Shown: piece by piece, positions 35,328 to 49,000 of the stretch
How the letters are laid out: each line of letters opens with the position of its first letter
Numbering within the stretch: position 1 is the stretch's first letter
Assembly (NCBI GenBank): GCA_029204225.1
Contig: CM055106.1
Span: 41,558,368 to 41,622,367, forward strand
Direction of reading: 5' to 3'
DNA: 64,000 nucleotides
Source: Diphasiastrum complanatum
Lineage: Eukaryota > Streptophyta > Lycopodiopsida > Lycopodiales > Lycopodiaceae
Position numbers and translations under genes: made by a program
Notes under the pieces: generated by a model
The model's database searches: none
Told to the model about the DNA's origin: nothing
The model's input: the letters and a program-made list of their open reading frames with translations, nothing else

Positions 35328-36540
35328 GCATTTTAGGGCTATAAACCAAAATGCTTGTTGGTTTGATTTCACAAAATGGGTTGACATTGTTAAATGCATT
35401 ATCTAGTTGATTTGTACTCTTATGATTAGATGAAATAGTCGGCTCTACGACAAACCATAATGGGCTGTAATACTTCTGTTGTAACTAAAAGGCTTACTGG
35501 ATTGGTACCTCAGAGTGGGTTATGGAAACTTGTATGAATTCAATAAAACCCTTCTTTACCGCACATGGTTGTTTCATTTTTAGAAACTGTGCTGTATTCT
35601 CATACTATTATATGTAGAAGCGTGAGCATTTAGTAGATGTTTATGTTCATTTTAAAGCTATGTATATTTATCTTTTGTAAAATTTTGTTGACCCCTAACA
35701 AGATTACTTCATAAAATGTTGTCTATTTTTCTTCCATAGAATAGATGGCTGTCCCAAAAATTTTGCTGCTGAATTTATATGTTTACTTAGAAAAGCAGAT
35801 TGGGAAAAGTTTTTTCTGTGTCAAAGGAGGACGATTTAAATAACAGACTTTTTGTCATAATATTACACATTACTTTCACAACGGTTAAGAGAACCTTTGA
35901 GAAACTAATTAGTGATTATTTTTGCGAACATATTTGTAACAAAAGTTAAAAACTAACTTGGATAATCAGAGCTGTTTATGAGTTGTAAGGAGAGCGCCAA
36001 GTTACTAGAGCTGTAGCTTGAAGGCAGTTTCTTTAGTCTTAAATGCATTGAAAAAGCACATATTAAAGGGATTGAACAAAGTACATGGTCCATAGAAAAC
36101 TTGTCAGGCCATTTCTTACATCTACCAATTGTACAATCATTTCATGCTAGGACCAGGAAACAATTGAGACAAGGACACTTTGTTCTAACATTGTGTTTGT
36201 TGTGGATGATTTAAGTGAGTAGGCCCTCTTCATGATGAAGAGGATGTGATCGTTGGGATGTGATACTTTTTAACTTTTGCAAATAGGATTGTTGTGCAGT
36301 AGTTTAGATTTTTGTTAGGTACAAACAAGGTAGTAATATAGTCATCTTGATTCTATTGTTGAATATATAGGAAAAGTGTTCATGTAGCCTAGTGATCCAT
36401 GAACAAAAAGAACAAAAAGAGAACTCCAACTGTTGAACAACTTAAATCTTCAAGATAAATCTCAATGCAAGAGGTAGTTTAACAAACTTTGTGAACCAAA
36501 TGGACCTCTAAGGTGAACAGGATATGCTATTTTGGCTTAC
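35328..36540. other. Non-coding stretch
   Basis: AT-rich intergenic DNA with no coding frame or repeat that I can support. Confidence 0.5.
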
Positions 36541-36548
36541 TTATCAGC

Positions 36549-36725
36549 AAAGTTCCCCATGGCACCTGTGCCGTGGGGTCTGAGTGCCGAGACAAGTGCC
36601 GTACCACAGCACCTGGTTTTTTTTTTTTTTAGCCAGGTGCTGTGGGTGGCGTGGAACTTCAACTTCCACGGCACCTATAGAACCTGTGCCGTATCAGGTG
36701 CAATGGTAGGGGACTTGGAACTTTG
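36549..36725. mobile_element. Small palindromic MITE, GGCACCTGTGCC family
   Basis: About 177 bp between inverted ends AAAGTTCCCC (left) and, inverted, AAAGTTCCAAGTCCCC (right). It is flanked by near-identical 8-mers TTATCAGC (36541-36548) and CTATCAGC (36726-36733). Subterminal palindromes such as GGCACCTGTGCC and CCACGGCACC surround a central poly-T. The layout matches the GAACCG family but with a different motif. Confidence 0.65.
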
Positions 36726-36733
36726 CTATCAGC

Positions 36734-38754
36734 AATTTACCTCTTGCATTATGCTTCTACGTTTCTGGTTATAACCTTTGCAGGTGCATTGCTGGTTTTC
36801 CAGCTCCCTTTCACTATTCTACAATTGTTATTTGCTTCTTAGAAAGCTACATTAATGAGTCAATTGAAGTCATGGTGCTGGCTTTTTGGACAGCGATGGA
36901 CCTGCTTTTTCTAACCAACATTTTTATGCCCTCACTGCGATCTCTCTGCTGCTGGACCAGCACTGGTTCTATAATATAATTTACACATGTTTTACATTGT
37001 TTTCTGTTTCTATTCGGCCATTTTTCAACACGTACAAACAGCGTTCTATTTAGTTACACACACTTCTATTAAACTTGGAATTATATGACCGTTTTACATA
37101 CATTCTCTGTCATCAGTTTACGAGGTTCATAGTTGAATGCAAGCCATGCTAAATCATTTAGTTTTGAACAGATACATCACATTGGTGAAAATCGAATGTT
37201 CGATCTCTGTGCTTACAATTTTGTCTTAATTCGGAAGTTTACATTCTTCCCACTGGTTTGAGCAGTGATTTCATTGCAGGTATGCCATTTAATCTTGTGT
37301 CTTAGCAAGTTTCATACGATTATATATATCCATTTCAGATATATTACGTTTTACGGTTCGTAATAGGCATAAAGTAGGTTAGTAATAGGCATAAAGTAAG
37401 TAGAACAAATTGCAGGATGCAATGTTTATCTTACATTTATGGGAGTAAGGCTTTTGGACATACATAATGAAGTCAAGTCCTATCTTTGAGATTGAAATGT
37501 TGTCGTTTTTGAATAGCTAAGAAAACATACTATTTGAAAACACCATGACCTCAGCACAAGAAAGCATAGAGACACATATCATGTAAGAGAAACAAATCGA
37601 TTCTTAGTAAATTTATGTGGATTTCATCTGAACAATTTTGAGTTATAGGATCGCTAAAGCTTTTATTCCTTTGGACTTTGTTGTACAATACTTTGAGCAG
37701 TGACTTGACTTTTTTTTTGCTAAAAGTCACTCATGCTTTATGACTACTTTCGACCCTGTCACAGGCTTGGTACACCTTTTCAAATTTGACAAATGAAGGG
37801 AATATCGTTTCGCTTTTTGCAGTATATACATTTGGCAATGTGGTTACTTTATTACATGTCAACCTTTGGGTCGATCGTACAGTAAAGCGGGCGTGAAGTC
37901 CAGATATTAGTAACGATAGTTTGAGATGTTAAGTTTGTCGTTAGGTTCAAACGTATTTCAAAGAGTGTCGAGTTGATAGTGTCTAGAGGAGTTACGAACT
38001 CCAAAAGGGTTGTCTAAGGAATGCCACGTAGGAAAAAAAACTCGCTGGATTTTTTATTCCGATTCTATTTCTAGTCAAGTTTAGCTTAACCTTATCAAAA
38101 AGGTGTATAGTTAACAAGAGACTACCATGACGCATGCAATTGGGACTTCAAGAATCTGTGACACTCATTAACTAACTTCTCAAATTTGAAAATGAGATTG
38201 TATCCCTCGTTTTAACTAGCAAGAAAAGAAACATAGATCTCGGTACACCATGGAAGAAAAGGAATATCTTATAACTTACATAGATGGATTTAGCTAATTT
38301 TTTCTGATCTGCCTATTTATATTTGTTGAGATGTCTAAGTTTCATCTACATATTGTTTTCTCTGCCAAGAACACTTTGATATGCAAAAGAGGAGCAGTAA
38401 AAGGATCCATAATTTTTCCACTTGAGATTATGGCTCACAGAATCGACAAAAAAAAAAAACTATGATTTGTGGGTTGACGGAAGTTTGTATCCATTGGATC
38501 CGAGCTCGATGCAATATCCACAATTTCAATCAATCACACAACTCATAACGTTTTTGTGTGAAAGACAAAATCATAACTGATGAACGCCTGAGGGACAAAA
38601 CGATTAGGTTGTTGTCGTTGTCTTGCAGACCTTTGAACTGTAGGTGCTTGAGTGGATGTTTCTTCTGGGTAAATGACGTAAACAACGAAATTTGTATTCA
38701 TCACAAAAGGTTCTCTTTGAATGCCAAAACTTTAATCATGGCCATTAGGGCCTT

Positions 38755-38792
<38 letters not shown>

Positions 38793-39955
38793 CGCAGGGG
38801 CATAAATATCCGAAGAATACATATAAAATTATTTGTCAAAAGAGACATTGCTCTTAAAGTTTTTAACTATGTGTCGGAAGCTGTTCCTATGAGATCATCT
38901 GCTTTGGCAATTCTATCATGATACATAGATCTAAGCAAAGGAAGATCCACACGATTTCTTGATCCGTATGATGGGAAGAAGTTCTTCCATGACCATACAA
39001 CAAAGATTGTCTTTAAAGACAATGCTCAAAATTGATTATACTTTCTTCATTTGATATATATATACATATATATGAAATGTGTGAATTGTTGATGACACAT
39101 TGTATCTTAAATTGTTGCCATCAATCTAGTTTTGTCGGACAAATTTACATGCTTTTTTGAATTTCTGATAATCTGTTGATCTAGTTGTGTATCAAACTTG
39201 AGCCCGTCTATAAAACCATTGAAATAGCTGGATGATGTAACTATTATTTGAAGATGTTCCACCATATTGTGTATTTTGATGAAATGTTGCTCTTGCTTGC
39301 CAATGTGATTTCTCCATTCCTTGTGAGGACCATATACTCAAATCGCCATACTTTTTTAGCATTTAAAATTGATTAATTTTAAACTGCACATTCAGAAGTT
39401 TCTTACTATGTAGTGGGTGATGTGATCTATGCTCCAAGCTACTCGAACTGCATCAACCCTCTGTTGTTGTTTTCTCCAATAGTAGTACATTTGCATAAGA
39501 AATTTTGTCTTTTCTAAGCACTTCAACCATGTTATCTAGCTTTCTCCAAACTTCAACCTTCTTAAGCCTTGTTGTTACTTTATTTTCAAAGTCTTGCGTT
39601 GTAAAAATAACATCTTTCCAAACCGAGTATTGGATCCTAGTCGACTTTTTAGAATGATTTGATAAAAATCGACGAGTTTTGGCTCCTCCTATGCTTGGTT
39701 TACAAGAAATATTTCATGTTTTCTCCTAAAGCTTTTCATCCTTTTGTGTTTTAACTTGTCTTTTATGGAGATCCACTTTTGATAGCACTTCCTCTAATCG
39801 AGTTATTGTTTGTTTTGATGATGACTTGGCTTAGTATTTCATGCAAACAAAATATGAAGGTATATTAATTTCCCTATGATCCCCACCTCTCTATGAAGCG
39901 TGCAAATATGAACATTCTTTGCATACCCCTGTCAACACATCTCTCTCCAATTTAA
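36734..39955. other. Non-coding stretch with simple repeats
   Basis: No gene seen. Contains a 21-base duplicated block (AATAGGCATAAAGTAGGTTAG) at about 37362-37400, a poly-T run of about 35 bases at 38756-38791 and a TATATATATACATATATATG stretch at 39055-39075. Confidence 0.6.
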
Positions 39956-39959
39956 TTTG

Positions 39960-40600
39960 AAAAGGTCAAAGAACTGGGAATTTTCTAATGTGCAACTGTC
40001 CAAAAGCCTCTTTAATCATTTTAATTTCTGTGACATGTGCCTCCTTGCTTATACCTGAAAAATCACATACTCCTTGAATTAACATCCGGTCGATAACCTT
40101 ACTGACCTCGCTCATCAAGGCCTTGGTGACCTTGGATTTGATTTGAGAATATCGATTACTGTCCAGTAAAGACTTTGTCAACTTGGTTCTCAATACCGAA
40201 TCCAAAGATTTTTTGATCATGTCATTGTCTTTCAGATACTCATGTGCAACCAATGCTGATCTGCAAAGGATTTAACAAACTCAAAAATTCAAACCTTACT
40301 TGAAAGCTTGAATTTTTTTCTACGTTGGCCTGCATTTCGTGAGAGTTCATCAATGTCCTTCAAAACCACTGTTTTTTGTTTTTTTTTTTGTTTTTTAAAT
40401 TCTTATCTAAATATGTGAGCTTCTTCCTTCAACTGATCATATGATTTACGTAATGTTTGGAAAGCTTGTTACATTTGATCATTGCTCTCGTTTGATTTTA
40501 CACATGCATTATCTTCTTTTGATTATAATAATGAGGTCTCTTTTTCTCTATAGTCAGCAAGCAAACCATCCAACATACACTAAGCTTTGGATTTTTTGCA
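39960..40600 (-). pseudogene. Unrecognised coiled-coil protein remnant
   Basis: The minus strand from about 40590 to 39966 can be read as a charged helical protein with scattered stops: ADYREKETSLL, QAFQTLRKSYDQLKEEAHIF, DIDELSRNAGQRRKKF, then an open 95-codon stretch with EYLKDNDMIKKSLDSVLRT, QIKSKVTKALMSEVSKVIDR and EMKMIKEAFGQLHIRK-like end. The heptad pattern suggests a coiled coil. I do not recognise the family; it could be a host gene fragment or a retroelement accessory ORF. Confidence 0.4.
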
Positions 40601-40889
40601 ACAAGTTTGCAACACCATAAGTCCTCAATCTTTCACTTTCATGTTGCATAAAGTTCTATTTCCATTTATGGGTATTATAAAGCTTAAAAAATCAATTCCC
40701 TCTATCTCACCTCCCTCAAATTCAAGGTGGCCATTATGACATGGGATAACTCAAAATTTTGTTGTTGATTTTGATTTTACGTCAAATTGCTATTGTATGG
40801 TGTCATGCAACTCATCCATAACTTTTCTTTTGACTACATTTTATATCGTAGATAAATTATCTACAATATAGTGTTGTTTGTCCATTTAT

Positions 40890-42358
40890 ACCATCATTCA
40901 AAAACAAAAAACAAAACTAGGGCTATGGATCTCATTATTCTACTCATTGTCCATGGTTTATTGGTTGAACAAAATCACCTAATGGAACCTGCCATTGTTG
41001 CAGAAGCACTATCAATGCCCAATGTAGACGGATGGAAAGCTGCGATTGATGTTCAGTACCATTCCTTGATGAAGAACAAGACCTGAAGTTTTGTTAATCC
41101 TCCTGTAGGTATAAAGCCTATTGACTCTAAATGGATCTTTAAGCTAAAGCTTAAGCTAGATGGATCAATATCCAAATGGAAAGCTTGTTTAGTGGTTAAA
41201 GGATTTGTGCAAGTTTATGAAATAGATTACATTGACACCTTCAGTCTAGTGGTAAAGCATCAATCTATTCGCACCTTGCTGGCTATAGCTGCTGTAGAAG
41301 ATTTGGACATTCACCATATGGACGTCCAGACAACATTCCTACATGGATATATACAAGAAGACATATTCATTTATCAACTAGAAGGTTACGTCCTTCAAGG
41401 CAAAGAGCATTTGGTATGTAAATTGCATAAGGCGTTATATGGTCTTAAGCAAGCTCCCAAGGCCTGGTATGATTGAATAAATCACTTCTTGTTGTAGCAT
41501 AACTTTACTTCTTGCTCCGCAGACTCGAATGTATATCTCAGACGAAAAGAGTCAAGCTATGTCATAATAGCATTATACGTTGACGATTCCTTAATTATTA
41601 GCAATTCACATCGGTTATTACAGGAAACCAAATCTCTGCTTTCGTCAGAATTTGAGATGACTGATTTAGGCCCAGTCCATTACCTACTCGGTATGGAGAT
41701 TCACAAAGATCGTGCAAGTAGAAGGATTACTATAAGCCAAGAGTGCTATCTTATGAATGCACTTCGCAAACATGGCATGGAGGATTGCAAGCCCATAGAC
41801 ACACCTATGGATCCAGGATCTAAATTGTCCAAAGACATGACACTGAAAAGCTTTGCAAAGAGTTCTGAGGTACATTCAAGCTTCAAAGAACTATACTTTG
41901 AGCTACAATGGTAATACAAAAGCTGCACTCACACTTATCACATATTCAGATTCAAATTGGGCAGGACACGTGGATACCAGAAAATCCACATCAGGTTATA
42001 TCTGTTTCCTTGCAGGAGGACCCATTTCATGGGACAACAGAAAGCAGAATGCATTTCGTTGTCCTCCACAGAGTCCGAATATGTTGCAGCTACATTAGCA
42101 GTGAAGGAAATAATTTGGCTAAGAAGGCTACTACAGGATCTGCAATTCCCACAGATCAGTCCAACATTACTCCAATGCGACAATCAGAGCTGCATAGATC
42201 TATCTCTGAACCCACATACTCATCCTAGAACTAAACACATAGAAGTTCAGTTCTATTTTCTTAGAGAGAAAGTTCAGAATAAAGATGTTGTACTAAGTTA
42301 CTGTCATACAGACAATATGTTGGCTGATATTTTGACAAAGCCATTGTCTAGAGAGTAG
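40890..42358 (+). pseudogene. Family A copia reverse transcriptase and RNase H
   Basis: Copia pol 3' part on the plus strand. RT: MPNVDGWKAAIDVQYHSLMK, PIDSKWIFKLKLKLDGS, SIRTLLAIAAVEDLDIHHMD with VQTTFLHGYIQEDIFIYQ, KALYGLKQAPKAWYD, the catalytic IALYVDDSLIISN at about 41570, and FEMTDLGPVHYLLGMEIH. A deletion removes the YRSLVGSLMYL-type linker, so CKPIDTPMDPGSKLSKDMT runs almost directly into RYIQASKNYTLSYN. RNase H: SDSNWAGHVDTRKSTSGYI, LSSTESEYVAATLAVKE, CDNQSCIDLSLNP, RTKHIEVQFYFLREKV and a normal end DILTKPLSRE. It shares near-identical RNase H with 7754-8105. Several stops. Confidence 0.9.
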
Positions 42359-42404
42359 ATATGATAAATCTCAATTGCAGTTCAGATTCATAGCAGTAAG
42401 CATC

Positions 42405-43022
42405 AAATGAAACCTGCAGAAAATGAACTATTTTTCAACAGTCTGCATATTTGAACTGATTGTCGCTACAGTCTGCATTTTCACTCAGGTTTTTCCACCA
42501 GCGAAAAACCTGACACTCGACATTGTCGCCATTTCACCTTCGGGCCATCCTGAGCAACTAGGTGTTTTGCGACACTGATGCTAAATTGGTTTTTTAGGCC
42601 ATTTAGGCACTTCCAGAAATGCGACGCTATTTTGCGAAAAATGCGACGCTGCATTTTTTTCTCGCATTTTCTGACAGGCGACAATTGGGAAAAAGCGACA
42701 TTGCATTTTTACATGCACTTTATGACAAGTGACAATTTGCAAAAAAATGACACTGCATTTTTACATGCAGTTTCTGACAGGCAACAAAAAGCAAAAAATG
42801 CGACACCGCATTTGTACACAGGTTTCTACACAGGCGAAAAACCCGACAGTGCAGTTTTACACGGGATTTTACACAGGCGAAAAACCCGACACTCTGTAGA
42901 AAGACACAGGATTTCTCACAGGTTGTCTATGTCTTCACACTCCAATAACAACTGTTCTAATGAGTTAGTTAATCAGCTGTTAAGCGATCTTGTAAATGTA
43001 AAGCTAGAATAATGCAAGATCC
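42405..43022 (+). mobile_element. Copia LTR, copy 3 of family A (truncated both ends)
   Basis: Starts after a junction at about 42408 that has lost the polypurine tract and the first ~90 bp of the LTR. It ends at about 43022 (AATAATGCAAGATC) where similarity to copies 1 and 2 stops. Contains the TGACAGGCGACA / TTTACATGCA tandem units (42640-42900). It follows the RNase H end, so it is this element's 3' LTR. Confidence 0.8.
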
Positions 43023-46000
43023 GATGATTTTGTCCAATTGTCTTTACTTTTGCTTTTGATCAAATAGTGATTAGAGCATTGTAAACTATCAATACTCATA
43101 GAGTAGTGGGATGTGGGTTGTATTGAATCTTTTTTTGTCAAAAGTGTTTTTTGGAGATAATAAAAGAAGTTGAATTGGGTCATCATTCATCAATAGCAAT
43201 GCCTATTAGAAATCACAATCAAAATGTCTTGGAATTAGTATTGAACCATATTGATGATTTGAAAGCATAGATGCTTCTGGCATACATTGGCCTTAAGTTG
43301 AAGTGCAATTTATATAATTATGTTATTGATTGCCGTGCTCTGATAGTCTTACTACAACCTCGAAGCTATAGTTCTCATTGGAATCTAATTTGGGTGATTA
43401 TAAGATGTCGTATATCAAGATCTTTGTTAGTCATGAGACTAACTAGGAAAAGGGGAACAAATAATCGATAACTAACAATCATAAATGTTTATAAATAAAT
43501 AATTCTAGAATGTGAATTTAAAATTGCTCATGACTTGTGACCTCGTGGATTATCAAAATACAATAATGTTTCTCTATTGGACATATACGAGGATGAGCGA
43601 GAACTACATTAAACGTTCGAATCAAATGATGTTTAATATATGCATGGTCATATTATTTCAGTGCTCTTTTAACCTTCTTATTTATATTGTTGAGCTCGTA
43701 GGTTTCATTGGATGAGAAATCATTACTTAATAGAGTTATAAAATTGTATGATTATCATATGATTACTAGGTGATAATAATAAAATCCATAATACAAGGCA
43801 AGTGCCAATACCTTACACGGGCACGTAAGAATGGGAGTCTCTCCAGGTTACCTCAAATGTAATATTATAAAATAAGTATTCAACTATGCCAAACAAAGAG
43901 CAATCTTGTCAAATTAGTAACAGATATTACATGGTGTGTCATTGACTAGAGTTGAGTTGGGGTCACCACCTCATTTTCCCTCTTCGTTGGTGCATATAAT
44001 ATGTTAGCTCACCTTCATTCAACCTTGTTAAGTTGGGGCTGGGGTTCCATGATGAAGCCATACTTTCACATCATGCAATGTAAAATTTGTTCCACAACTT
44101 CCCCCTGCTATTAGTTTCATAGCCCTTTCAAAAGTAAATTCTATCTTTCATGACCCTTCTAAACCTTAATTCTTTGCTATATAACCTTTCAAAAAGTCTT
44201 AAATCATCAAAAAAATTCATTCGTACCCCTTCAAACTAGATGTTTTTTGCCCATTGGGGCATCCACTCTTACCACCATGGATTTTTCTTAGGTCTAAGGT
44301 GCCCAAAGTTCTCTTCACAAATTAAAGGCCTCCAATAGTTTTTTTTTCCTATTGCAATGGTTTTCTAATCGCACCCACATCAATACACTCAAATTTACAC
44401 CAAGATTCAATATACACACTATTTGCTTATATACATCTAAGTTACACCTACATGTGCATCGCCACAAGGAGCAAAAAGCTCAAAGGTTTAAAGCACGTAT
44501 ATATATTTGAGAATGTGTCTAAGATGCCACAAGAGCCTTCTTATATAACTCAGCTACGAGTGGAGAGCTTCATAAGTTATCAAACAGCACATGTTCATAT
44601 TGAGGTGATTAGGCAACTCGAGAATACGATCTACACTATCTATTAACAAGCATTGCTAGGAGCATGCATGTTCTAAGATGTGCTCATTTAGGGCACCTAT
44701 GTCTATTCTACCCAAGTGAGCTGCATTTCAAGGGAGGATAAAAACTCCTTGTCAAACAAATAGGGGGGGGGGGGGTGTTACTTAGATGGGCTTTTACTAA
44801 TATCCAATGACCATTTCTCAAACGGTCATCTCTTCTGTAAAAACGAATTACCTTAGAGTTTTATCTTGATTTATGCTTGTTTATCTAGCCTTTTGGTTTT
44901 TTTTTTCATGTTTGCTTATCAAGTGAAGTATCTTCTTTCCTAGGAGCAAAGCCAAATAGCCTAGCCAATTATGTAGTGATCTAGGCCTTGCACAAGCATA
45001 AAATGGGTCAAATGATTGCTCAAGATGTATGTAAAATGTCTAGATCTAAATTTGACTTTTATTGCATATTTATAAATATACTGTTTCTTAGGTAGCTTGT
45101 TTTCTGATATTGATAAATTGATGTAGATCTGAAAAAGCGGCAAAATTAACAAAAATGAAGTGTCTCATCTAGCTGCATATGAATTAGATTAGCTTCCAGC
45201 CTATAAATAATCTGGCTGAAGAGCTCAAGATAAATGTAGCAAAATTAAATTGTAGTGTAGTACTTATGGGGGCTTTCCATAGACACTTCGATAGCTGAGG
45301 CTACTACCATAACTCAGGGCAAGTCATTTCAAGATACGAAGTCCAAATGCAGCATGCTTTACAGTATGTTCCTCTAAGCTGGCTGACTGGTATAGTTCAA
45401 TTCAAAAACACCTTTCATCGTTTCTATTCCATACAGGAATATCCATCTCCCGTTTTTCCACAGTCAACAAAGAAAAAAAACTACATTGTAGTTTATCAAT
45501 GCTTACACACCTTGTGCTTGCAGCCAGCAACACTACGGCACCATGTGCTTTGTTCGCAAGTAGATGTCATTAAATAAAGCCTTCATCCGTAGACTTCGAA
45601 ATTATACAATACCAACAAAGGTGGTTGGATGCCCTAAATTGACATCACCACTTATGTTACGCCATGCATTGTACATGCTCGAAAGATGTCGTAGTTATCA
45701 AAGCACTGCTTATGACAAGATTGATCTTTTGGCTTTCGGCTTTTCGCCTTGCTTTGAAATAGCATCTAACACCAACTTTACTTCTTACCCAGTCTCAAAA
45801 TACCTGACCCTGGAGCATCAAGGACAATCAATACCTAACGCTAGACTGAAGGGAATACTTATCAGTTTCAAATCATGAATTATTAATTCAGCTACTTCTC
45901 CCACCAAGTGTGACAACTTTCTGAGGTCCTTGCCTAGGTGCTAACGCAATAACACAAGGTCATCTGTTGGTGAACTCTGTTGTGACGTCAGTTGAGAATG

Positions 46001-46083
46001 TTGTACACAGTGGTTATTCAACCCACCAGTTGTTAAACTAGTAGCAAAACATACAAGGGAGAGGCAACAAAATTTAAGAGCCT
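43023..46083. other. Intergenic stretch downstream of the MYB-CC gene
   Basis: No gene supported. A G-run of 13 lies at 44763-44775. Short frames at 45347-45878 show no family motif. The last few hundred bases on this side include the 3' UTR of the minus-strand MYB-CC gene that ends at 46084. Confidence 0.5.
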
Positions 46084-49000
46084 CTACTGCAAATGATGTA
46101 CTGAATAATTTCTTCGTTGCTCAAATGGATTTTCGTATTGTGATGATGGTGAAATTTGGGTTCGAAAGCCACTGCCCGCAACATTTGACAGTGGGGAGCC
46201 ACGGTAGGAGGCATTTCCTCCCTCCTGTACTTTTGAATGAAAAGCAGTAGAATCTTCTTCAAATTTCTGTTGAACAGGTGTATCACTTGCAATATTTTCT
46301 GCTAACTGAGAAGCACGTTCATCCAATCTGGTCCTTTTAGACACCGATTCACCTCCACCACCTCCGCTTGCTACATATGCTGGCATTGATAAGCCCAAGG
46401 TTGCAGCACTCTCAACATGAAGAGGCTCCAATGTGATTGGTGCTATAGGTGACTGGCCTTGTGTTGCATCAGGAACTGCAGGTGGAGCTACTATAACTGC
46501 TATGGCAGACTCAGTTGGTGAAGGATTTGGTTCAGGTTTGGATTCATCAAACTTGGGATCAGCTGCTTTTGTTACTGGTTCCACTGGCCCAGGCCCAGCT
46601 GATCCAGGAGAAGTTACCAAAGGGCGACTAGCAACAGCTCCACTCATTCTCTGCTGCTCCTCTATTATCTTCTGCAAATATTTTCCTTGAGCCTCAATTC
46701 TCAGTTGTAGATGTCTCTGTACCTGCTCAGAGATGAAACAGCTTGAAATTTAGGATCCTTAGACAACCTTGTACTCATACCTTTGATAACCTTCAGTTCT
46801 TCAGAATCAATTATGCACACAAAATGCAGATGGTTGAGTTGCTTATTGGCAGTGAAGTTTAGAAACAGGTTCAATTATTTTTTTGCAACCAGCTCCAGAA
46901 GTGTAAAAGGCCTTTTCTGGGTTATTACCTCCAGTTGTTCATGCAACCTCTTTTGAACTTCCATTTGCATACGTAGTGCTTCTGTGATTTGGATTCCACT
47001 GAAGACACAATCTCACATGAAGTGGGACATTTGGTAGTCAGATGGATATGTCTCGAGCATTTTTTCAAAAAGACAACTTCTAAATTTTGGCTTTAGGTCT
47101 ACATTGGGTCCCTTGACATAATTCACAAGTCATTGGGCCCTGAATCTTATATTTACATATCCAACAAAATATGATCACCAGGCCTATGAAACCTACAAAC
47201 TGGATTTGCGACAGTTTAAAAAGTCGGAACTCCCCAACTGTCAACTGATAGAAAGCAGATTCTGGAAGCCTGAATAAAAAACTTCTAGAATCTAAGCCTT
47301 GAAAGAAGATGCAATGTACAGAGCGTTAGCTAGCTTTCTATAGAGACAGCAAAAATATATACGCTTGATAACTCACGATGTTGCATCCAAACTGGGTATG
47401 ATATCAGAACACTTTTTCTTGTCACATTTACCTCCTGCACAGTTCCAATCCAGCCATAAAAATAGAATACATAGTTACTTGTCTAATAATACTCGTCTAA
47501 CTTCAATGCAGTTCAGTCCCACCATCACTTTAAAAGCAAGTTAAAACATCATCTAGAAACTACAACGGCAATAGCATCCTTAGTGAAAGTTGTGAATGTT
47601 TGTGCCAAAGAACACTAACTACAATGTTTGAGCTCAGGATTCTTAATGAGCACCTTCATCTCCATTAGAATATTCAGCACAAAATGACGAAATTAGTAAA
47701 GTTTTTTCTTTCTGTTTGTCCTCTAGTACTTTGTAGCTTTTTATGGCAGACAAGAAAACAGAGCTAGAAAGTGAGTAAGTTCAAACTAAATACCATTGGA
47801 AATGGCATTTTTAACGAACAGTTAAGAGACTGGACGAACATATTACCATCAGCCACCGACTCAGGAATATACTTTGCAAGTCGGTACTTCTGCAAACCCA
47901 GAGACACATAATTAGTAAATTCTAGCGTTACATCAGTTTTCGAAACTCAAACCACAGGTCTGCAGATGCTAGTTTACTACATATGAGTCGAACTCAGTTT
48001 CATATGCATTAATCTACAAATACAACGAACAGTAATACGCCATAGAGACAATCTTCCCAACTATCTCCACAACTTCAAACTGTCTTGGTTCAAATCAGAA
48101 TGGGAAAGTTCAAACACAGCAGAATGAAAGATCAGAAACTTCAGAGAGAAAATCAATATGTCCTTGCTGCAAGTTTTACATGAAGCTTCAAACAAATATA
48201 GTCCCAAGTGTAATCTCAAAACAGAAGTAAACATTTCAGAAGCAAACCGAGTCTCCAACCTAGACTCAAAGAGCACACTAAGAGCTGAGGCAGTTCAGGC
48301 TAATAGCAAAGATTAATGTTGGCTGAAGATCGTAGAAGACTTGCAAGTCTTACTGAACTATATACTGGACGCTCCTCTTTCCTAAAAGCGTCCAGCAATC
48401 GACTTGTGCCCTATTTAATTTGCTTTATCTGGCTCCGGATGGAGCATCCCGAAAAGCGGGTCGCTATTCACAGTTGGGTGGTGAGCACTGCCCTTCACAT
48501 TCTTCTTGTGCATCCATAACTAAGCAACCACTAAGGAGAACCAGTCTCTGAAGGATTGTAACAATGGTGATGCCTTTGGTTGTCATTCCTGGACCTTACA
48601 CCTTGTCTCTATCATGGTCTGGATGGCCCATTCTAGTAGACTAGAATCCTGCCATTGGTATGTGACAGCAACATTCCCATGGCACACTGTAAACTTGTGA
48701 GATTGGTATATTGAATGATTCTTGATATTGGGCTTTGTCATTGCCTCTTATTAAGTCTAAAAGTTCAGCAACGATGCAAGTCAATATACAAGACAATTTT
48801 ATCTACCCAACAATATGGAGGTGTCTCATGATGTTTCTGTCCAGATTTGCACTCTTATACTCCATAAATAAGCTTTGCGTTCCCTTCAAAAATGCTGGTA
48901 TTTTATTCCTTCAGGACTATTCCATATGGTTCTCCACGCCTATTTATGGAGCTCTCTTCAGGCAATTTTTTACTCCTGCCACATGACTTTTTGCTCAGAT

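Noticed and set aside
45564-45878. 104-codon plus-strand frame
   Set aside because: No recognisable family and no supporting context; left as intergenic.
46433-46690. Plus-strand open frame of 85 codons
   Set aside because: It is the antisense of the last MYB-CC exon.
48365-48395. Perfect 9 bp inverted repeat CTGGACGCT / AGCGTCCAG
   Set aside because: Single short hairpin in an intron; no terminator, small RNA or transposon signature around it.
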